The notes below the pieces were generated by a model, which worked only from the letters and a program-made list of their open reading frames with translations, had not been told where the DNA came from and did not search any database. Shown here one piece after another: positions 57,908 to 64,000 of a stretch of 64,000 bases of DNA (its first letter is position 1; each line of letters starts with the position of its first letter). The DNA is taken from assembly GCA_049840595.1 (NCBI GenBank), contig JASGKO010000016.1:26176-90175 (forward strand). Reading direction: 5' to 3'. Position numbers and translations under genes: made by a program. Source of the DNA: JASGKO01 sp049840595. GTDB taxonomy: Bacteria > Verrucomicrobiota > Verrucomicrobiia > Chthoniobacterales > Chthoniobacteraceae.

Positions 57908-57929
57908 TTGTCTATTCATAAGTAATTCA

Positions 57930-57969
57930 CGCCGATGTGGTTAACCATACCGCATCGGCGTTGTTTTTT
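57930..57969 (+). terminator. Rho-independent terminator after gcvP
   Basis: CGCCGATGTGGT (57930-57941) pairs with ACCGCATCGGCG (57949-57960), one mismatch, followed by TTGTTTTTT. Confidence 0.9.
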
Positions 57970-58137
57970 GTCGTGAAACCGGCGTCGAAAGACGGTTTGA
58001 GGGTTAAGCGGATGAACAATCGTGCACGCCTGCTGCCCATTGTGCTCGCGTCATCGTCTGGTATTGGTGGCTCGTTCACCCAACGACCCCGCCCACTACC
58101 CGCCCAAACTGATCCTAGTGATTTAAATAAAAAAATC

Positions 58138-60777
58138 ATGAAACGTTCTCAATCCTCTACCCTTGCCAAATCTTTAAGCATGGCCCTCGGCTTGGCTGCC
58201 ATTGCTCCATTTTCCGCTTTTGCGGCGAATGATGCCTGGTCCACCAGCCCAGTCAGTGCCAACTTCAGTGGCACCAACTGGACGACCGGCGCGACCGTCG
58301 CCGGCTCCGCCACTGGAACTGCCGCCAGCGGAGATGCCCTCTATTTTGGCACTTCGACGACCACAACGCTGACGAATGACGACAGCGGTTATACCTTCGC
58401 CGGCTTTACCTTCAATTCGGGGGCCTCGGCCTTTACCATTGGTGGAAATTCCTTCACGTCCACGGGTGCGATCCTGAATAACAGCACCAGCCTGCAGACG
58501 ATCAATAACGCGATCAGTTTTGCCACGCAGACGGTGAATGCCGCTTCGGGCGCGATCACGCTGGGCGGCACGCTCACCGGCAGTGGAGCGCTGACGGTCA
58601 CGGGGCCGAATGCCATTACGCTGAGTGGCTCTTCCAACAGTGTGACCGGTCTTACGCTGGGAACTGCGGCGGCAGCGAATAGCAACCAGAACGTCGCGGT
58701 GACGGGTGAATCTGGGGTCACGCTGAATTTGAGCAACTCCCAAAGCTTGGCGGGAATTCTCGTGGGAGCGGGTGCGAACGTGATTAATGTGGGGGCGGGT
58801 GCCGCCATCACCAGTACGACGCTGGCGATTATCAATAGTAATGACCGTTTTGATGCCCTGAACATTAATCTGGGATCGGGCGCATCCATGACCACCACTG
58901 CCACAAATTCCAACGGCCTGATCGCGGTGGGCTCCCAGTTTAACATTGTCACGCTGAACGGGACGGATTTTGCCACCAATAGCAGCGGAACCATGGCGGC
59001 GGCCTCTTACACGAGTTCCACCTCCACGACGGTGGGCTCCAGCAGTCAGAATACGACGGTGGTCGGGGATGTCACGCTGGCAACCGGTGCCACGACCAAT
59101 ACGCTGCGCTTTGGGGATACGACGGGGCACACGGTTACGGTGACTTCCGGAAATCTGGCCCTCAACGGAAGCGGCAGCACGGGTGGTGCGATCCTGATGT
59201 CGGCCAATAGCGGCGCAATCACCAACACCATTACCGGCGGCAACCTGACGGGGAGCTCGAATCGCGGGTTGGCGATCCTCAACTACGACACCACCAGTGG
59301 CTCCAATTTGGAAATTGATTCCAATATCAATAACGCCCTCATCTCTGGTAGTGGGGTCACGGCTTCGACCAGCGTATTTGTAGCTGGTGGCGGCTTGGTT
59401 ACCTTCGGTGGAACCAACATCATCAACGGTGCGTTGATGGTGGATGGCTCGACCTTGAGCGTCGGTAGCGATGCCAACCTTGGCGGCTTCAATAATACCG
59501 TTTCCGTGGCCAGCGCCACCAACGGAAGCACAACCGTTACGCTGTCCTCTGCAACTGCCACTTCTGGCAATCTGGTGGTGGGTGACGTTCTGTTGGGGCA
59601 AATCATCAGCAACATTTCCGGCACGACGGTTACCCTGGCTTCGGCCTATACTGGCACCACCTTTTCCTCGGCTACGACCGTGGGATATGTTGGGGGTGGT
59701 AGTGTGAATCTTAATGGCGGCACGCTGAAGGCGACCGGGACCTTCTCCATGGCGGAAACCAATAACACCGGCTCGGGAACCACTGGTCTCTCCACGACGG
59801 TGCGTAATCGCAACCTCGGGCTCGGCCTGAAGGGCGGTACGATTGATGTCACCAGTGGAAATACGCTGACGGTTTCCGGGGTGATCAGCGCCTCCACCAG
59901 CGGCACGGCCTTGAACAAGACGGATTCCGGCACGCTGACCATCAGCGGAAGTTCGGCCAATACCAATATCGCGCTGAATGCCAATGGGGGTACGGTGGTT
60001 CTGGACAAGACCTCCGGCGTGGCGGCGACCACGGCCACGGTTGCTTCGGGTGCGACGTTGAAGTTGGGCACCTCGGCGAACAACCAGCAGCTCAGCGGTG
60101 CGCTGGCCGTCAATGGCGGCACGTTCGACTTGAACGGCAACAACAGCACGAACTCGACAATTGCAGTCCTGACGAGCACCGGCGGCACGATCACGAATAA
60201 CGGCACTTCGAATGCGGTGCTCTATGTGGGCAACGGCGGGGCCACGGTCACGGATGCCTCTACGATTGCGAGCACGATCACCGATGGCAGCACCAATAAG
60301 CTGAGCCTGTATTTCCAGGGGAATGCGTCCACCTCCACCCGGGTGATTACCTTGAGCGGAGCGAATAGCTATTCCGGGGGAACGACGGTGAATGCCGGCA
60401 CGGTTGCCACGACCAGCACTGGAACGCTCGGCAACGGCAATGTGACGCTGGCCAGTTCGACCGGAGTGATCCTTACCCTGGCGAATACGGCGTCCATTGC
60501 GAGTTCGGCGATTCTGACGTTTGGCACCTCCTCGGTGATCAACCTGAATTACAGCGGAACCGATTCCATTGCCGGAGTCACGGATAGCTCGAGCAGCACT
60601 TCGATTGGTGCGGGAACCTATGCCGCGAGTGATTTGAATACCTTCTTCGGCGTCACTTCCTTCACCGGTACCGGCACGATCACGGTGGTTCCGGGAGCCG
60701 AGCAGCTATGCGATGGTGCTCGGTGGTTTTGGAGCCCTGCTGTTCCTGCACGCTCCCGCCGTGGGATGCGCGCCTGA
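58138..60777 (+). CDS. Giant secreted protein with autotransporter-associated beta-strand repeats and PEP-CTERM tail
   Basis: 880 residues. A long, basic signal peptide (KSLSMALGLAAIAPFSAFA) opens the protein from ATG 58138. The body is Gly/Ser/Thr/Asn-rich with many beta-strand repeats such as GSGALTVTGPNAITLSGSSN, GATLKLGTSANNQQLSGALA and GANSYSGGTTVNAG. The C-terminus reads VPGAEQLC in the printed frame; deleting one G at about 60693 gives VPEPSSYAMVLGGFGALLF, a PEP-CTERM sorting signal, and a compensating shift near 60745 restores an Arg-rich RSRRGMRA end. No autotransporter barrel follows. Confidence 0.8.
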   Translation: MKRSQSSTLAKSLSMALGLAAIAPFSAFAANDAWSTSPVSANFSGTNWTTGATVAGSATGTAASGDALYFGTSTTTTLTNDDSGYTFAGFTFNSGASAFTIGGNSFTSTGAILNNSTSLQTINNAISFATQTVNAASGAITLGGTLTGSGALTVTGPNAITLSGSSNSVTGLTLGTAAAANSNQNVAVTGESGVTLNLSNSQSLAGILVGAGANVINVGAGAAITSTTLAIINSNDRFDALNINLGSGASMTTTATNSNGLIAVGSQFNIVTLNGTDFATNSSGTMAAASYTSSTSTTVGSSSQNTTVVGDVTLATGATTNTLRFGDTTGHTVTVTSGNLALNGSGSTGGAILMSANSGAITNTITGGNLTGSSNRGLAILNYDTTSGSNLEIDSNINNALISGSGVTASTSVFVAGGGLVTFGGTNIINGALMVDGSTLSVGSDANLGGFNNTVSVASATNGSTTVTLSSATATSGNLVVGDVLLGQIISNISGTTVTLASAYTGTTFSSATTVGYVGGGSVNLNGGTLKATGTFSMAETNNTGSGTTGLSTTVRNRNLGLGLKGGTIDVTSGNTLTVSGVISASTSGTALNKTDSGTLTISGSSANTNIALNANGGTVVLDKTSGVAATTATVASGATLKLGTSANNQQLSGALAVNGGTFDLNGNNSTNSTIAVLTSTGGTITNNGTSNAVLYVGNGGATVTDASTIASTITDGSTNKLSLYFQGNASTSTRVITLSGANSYSGGTTVNAGTVATTSTGTLGNGNVTLASSTGVILTLANTASIASSAILTFGTSSVINLNYSGTDSIAGVTDSSSSTSIGAGTYAASDLNTFFGVTSFTGTGTITVVPGAEQLCDGARWFWSPAVPARSRRGMRA

Positions 60778-60844
60778 TCCCAATGAGCCCGGCATCTTCC
60801 TTTATGCATGATTAGTTGCGCCCGAAGGAAGCAGTAGCATTTGG

Positions 60845-60885
60845 GAGTCGCCGCCGTATTTCCGAATACGGCGGCGGCTCTTTTC
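60845..60885 (+). terminator. Rho-independent terminator
   Basis: GAGTCGCCGCCGTATT (60845-60860) pairs with AATACGGCGGCGGCTC (60865-60880), one mismatch, followed by TTTT. Separates the two repeat proteins. Confidence 0.9.
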
Positions 60886-60919
60886 CATTCCAGTTAAACA
60901 TCATCCCCCCTTAACTCCC

Positions 60920-63900
60920 TTGAAAAATTCCACGCTTTTCCTGCTTGGCCTTGCGGCCTTGTCTCCCCTGACTTCGGCCCTGGCGGCCAATGGCACCTGG
61001 TCCGGCGGCGGTGGCAACACCAACTACAGTAATACGGCCAACTGGAGCGGTGGCACGGTGGCCTCTGGCACGGGTGCCACGGCGACGATTGCGACGACCG
61101 GCACGATTACCGTGGATGCTGCGGCGACGATTGCCAATCTCACCGGCAGTTTCTCCAACGGGACCAGCCTCGTCCTGACGAGTAGCAACAGCGCCACGCT
61201 GACCCTCGCGGCGAGCAGCGCCACGCCCACGTTCAACCTTTCGAACTGGTTCAGCCGTTACGATTACTTTACCAGCATCAATTTCGCCGGGACGCAGGGG
61301 CTGAGCTTCATTGACAAGTCCAATGCGCTGGTCCTGCAATCGGGGGTGACGTGGATGGGGTTTTCGGGGGGATTTACCATTGCCCCGAGCACCGATGGTT
61401 CGATGGTAACTTATGCGCAGGCGAGCAATACGCTGCCAGCCGTGGATCTTACGATGACGCCGGGTACCAGCACCGGGGGCTATGGAGATACCAAGCTGGT
61501 GCTTAATGGCGGCACGACGCAGACGATCGGCGCGCTCAACAGCACGACCAGCGGATCGAATACGACGTATATCTCCAGCTACACGAGCGGCTCCGATCTT
61601 ACCGGCGGAACGCCATCGGGAACGAATACGGCGAGCAGCTTCGCCACCCTCACGATCGGCTCTACGAGTAGCAGTGGCAGCTTTGTCGGAAAAATCGGGA
61701 CCGGCTATGCCAATAGCTCCAAAGCCGAGGACGCCACGGCTTACTATATCAATCTCACCAAGAGAGCGGCACGGGCGTGCAGACGCTCTCCGGCGCGGAC
61801 AATTATGCGGGCACGACGAATGTGAACGCGGGCACGCTGCTGGTGGACGGCACGCACACCGCTGCCGCCATTTCCGGCACGGATACCGGTCGCTATGTAG
61901 TGGCCAGCGGTGCCACGCTGGGCGGCACCGGAACGCTCAAGCCGGCGGGCGACACGACTGCAAGCGGCGGGGTGATGGTTTCCGTCTCGGGCACCCTCGC
62001 TCCTGGCGATCCGGCCAGCAGCAGTGGCATTGGCACGCTGACCATTGACGGGGCGAATGCGGTGAAATCGCTGGTGTCTTTTGAAACAGGTGGCACGCTG
62101 AGCTTCGACCTTGGGGCCAGTTCCAACGGAGATAAGATCGTGATCGCCAATCCCCAGGCGAGTGACGTTTTTTTCAACAGCAACGTTATTAACTTCACCG
62201 ACAAGACTGCAGGCTCTCTCGTGGCCGGGCAATACATCCTCATTCACATGGACGGGTGCGGCACCTATTCCGGATTGACCACGGATTCCAACGGCTACAT
62301 TACCGCCGGGTTGACGATGGGCAGCGGGCTGTCCGCTTATTCGGGATCCACGTTGCAAGTGGTGGGCAATGATATCGTGCTGAATCTGGCGCAGACCTCG
62401 CTGGCCGGGCCGCCGACCGGAGTCACGGCGACTGCGTCGGCACGCAGGTGACGGTGAACTGGACCGCCGTCACCAATGCCACGGGGTACATCATCTATCG
62501 CAGCACGAGTCCAGAGTTGTACCTATACCAATATTGGCACTTCCACGGGCACCAGCTGTACCACAATAGTGCGACGAATGGCGTGACGTATTATTACAAG
62601 GTCGTTTCCACGAACGGCAGCGGCAACAGCGCTTATTCCAGTTCCACGACCGTAACGCCGCTGAACACGAGCACGATCTCAATCATCAGCGTCCACCTGC
62701 GCGCCTACAGTGTCTATGGGATGGCCGTCACTGATCTCGCCGGCATTGACCGCGTGGGTTTCTGGAACAACCTCACCGGACCGGTGATCCAGGGGAAACC
62801 GCGACGACGAGTGTGCTGACCAATCAGCTTGGGCAGCCGGTTTCTGGAGTGTCGGTATCGTTCACGGCCGGAAAAACGGGGGGCTCTTATAATAACAGCG
62901 GCACGCTCAAGCTGGGCACGGATGCGGTGACGGTCCCGCCCGCCACCAACGATCCCAACCTCTTCGCCAGCGCTTTCGACCAGTACGACACCACGGCAAG
63001 CACGCTGAGTGTGACTGGCCTTCCCTATTCCAGCTATGATGTGGTGTTTTACTTCTACGATGGCGGGAGCACCCAGGGCGGCACTATTACCGCCAATGGC
63101 AGCACCCTCGCGGTCCGAGGGGGCGCAGGAACTCCGACCTCGACCGGCAGCGGTTACGTGCAGTCCGACGACGCGACGAATACCTCGGGACAAGTGTGCA
63201 GCAGGGGAACTTCGTTCGCTTTAACAATCTCAGCGGCAGTCTCAGCGCCTCCTTGGTGGCGACCAATGTTGGTTCCACCACACAGCGTTTGAAAATCGCA
63301 GGCTTCCAAGCGATCAGTCGCGATGCGGTGGCGGTGCCGACTGCCGTCCCCGCGGCACCCACCGGGCCGAGGACCTCGAGTGGCAATTTGCAGGTGGCAT
63401 TGAACTGGAATAGCTCGGCCACGGCCACTTCCTACAATATCTATCGCAATGGCACCTTGCTAGGCTCCGTGACGGCCCCAGTGCAAAGTTATGCCGATAC
63501 TTCGGTGACGAACGGGACATCTTACACTTACACCGTCTCCTCCGCGGTGAACAGCGTGGGTGAAGGGACGCAATCCAGCGCAATGAGCGGACAGCCGCGC
63601 GCCGTCCTTCACCATGCCCACGCGCACGGTCTATCAGAATTCGCTGCCGCTGACCGGTTTCTTTGCTTCCAGCAGCGGCACTTACTGGCCCGCCGATTCC
63701 CAACGTCGGGCCTACCTGTGGATTCCGCCCACTTGCACGAAGGTTCAGGGGGTCATCATTGGGTCTCACAACATGCTGGAGAAGCCGATGTTTGAAGACC
63801 CAGCCATCCGGCAGGCGTGCACGGATCAAAACCTTGCCATCCTCTTCATCGCGCCTGGTGATGCGAAGACATGGACTCCAAATGGCGTGGGCAACTACAC

Positions 63901-64000
63901 CGCAGGCAATGCGACCACGGCGATCGATCTCGATCCCAACGAATACGTGAGCCAGGACATCTAGGTGCTGTTCGGATTATTCCGTTTCCCTATTAACCTT
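60920..64000 (+). CDS. Secreted beta-strand-repeat protein with FN3 and esterase-like C-terminal part (many frameshifts, runs to window edge)
   Basis: TTG start at 60920; signal peptide LFLLGLAALSPLTSALA. N-terminal beta-strand repeats (TWSGGGGNTNYSNTANWSGG; GADNYAGTTNVNAGTLLVDG) resemble the gene upstream. After several breaks (about 61770, 62440, 62540, 62805, 63195, 63600) the next parts are an FN3 domain (VTVNWTAVTNATGYIIYRST), a carbohydrate-binding-like region (YDVVFYFYDGGSTQGGTITA), a second FN3 (LNWNSSATATSYNIYRNG) and an alpha/beta hydrolase-like start (RRAYLWIPPTCTKVQGVIIG). A TAG at 63962 may be a further break. Probably a secreted polysaccharide-active protein. Confidence 0.7.

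Noticed and set aside
58174..59601. Long minus-strand frame in the beta-strand repeat protein
   Set aside because: Mirror of a low-complexity repeat sequence with no start context or family.

Overview
The window looks like a chromosomal segment of a Gram-negative member of the Verrucomicrobia; this placement is inference from gene content. The evidence is high GC coding DNA, two very large secreted proteins of the autotransporter-associated beta-strand type, PEP-CTERM sorting tails, a Porin_5-like porin, an LpxH-type lipid A phosphatase and a ffh-rpsP-khpA operon. No rRNA, phage, transposase or CRISPR array was seen. One tRNA, Leu(UAG), is present.

Layout. 1-10.4 kb: secreted-protein fragment, Trm112-like protein, MoeB-rhodanese fusion, sugar-type cupin, LmbE deacetylase, a broken histidine kinase, birA-nadC-guaD and a double-domain class II aldolase. 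10.4-17.9 kb: orphan secreted or membrane proteins, a degraded aldehyde dehydrogenase tail, priA, a lytic transglycosylase, a PEP-CTERM trypsin-like protease and a HAD phosphatase. 18-25.4 kb: hemC, a CHASE3 kinase plus Rcp-type receiver, pdxH, then khpA, rpsP, ffh and a polysaccharide deacetylase on the minus strand. 25.5-39.7 kb: purB, an overlooked 59-residue gene, a lipoprotein, a flavin reductase, pheA-scpB, a BrnT/BrnA pair, glyoxalase, xylB, glf, thioesterase, glycosyltransferase, rfbA, coaX and hemB. 39.7-51.8 kb: an FN3-flanked secreted protein, then a phosphate block (phoB-phoR, porin, pstSCAB-phoU) with 11-bp-periodic direct repeats upstream of phoB and of the porin. 51.9-64 kb: LysR with divergent lrgAB, higBA with a palindromic operator, tRNA-Leu, gcvP and two giant beta-strand-repeat proteins.

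How the genes work together. The clearest functional unit is phosphate sensing and uptake: PhoR-PhoB, an outer-membrane porin, the Pst ABC transporter and PhoU, with hairpins between porin, pstS and pstC that may set stoichiometry. hemC and hemB belong to tetrapyrrole synthesis. coaX, birA, nadC, pdxH and moeB are cofactor genes. glf, rfbA, the family 2 glycosyltransferase and LpxH serve the cell surface.

Quality warning. About thirty single-base frameshifts interrupt otherwise intact genes, including ones expected to be essential (ffh, priA, purB, hemB). The most economical reading is consensus indels in the assembly, so frameshifted genes are annotated here as whole genes with their breaks located, not as pseudogenes. 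Intergenic regions carry several dispersed palindromic repeat families, the best being a 70-72 bp inverted repeat present three times.
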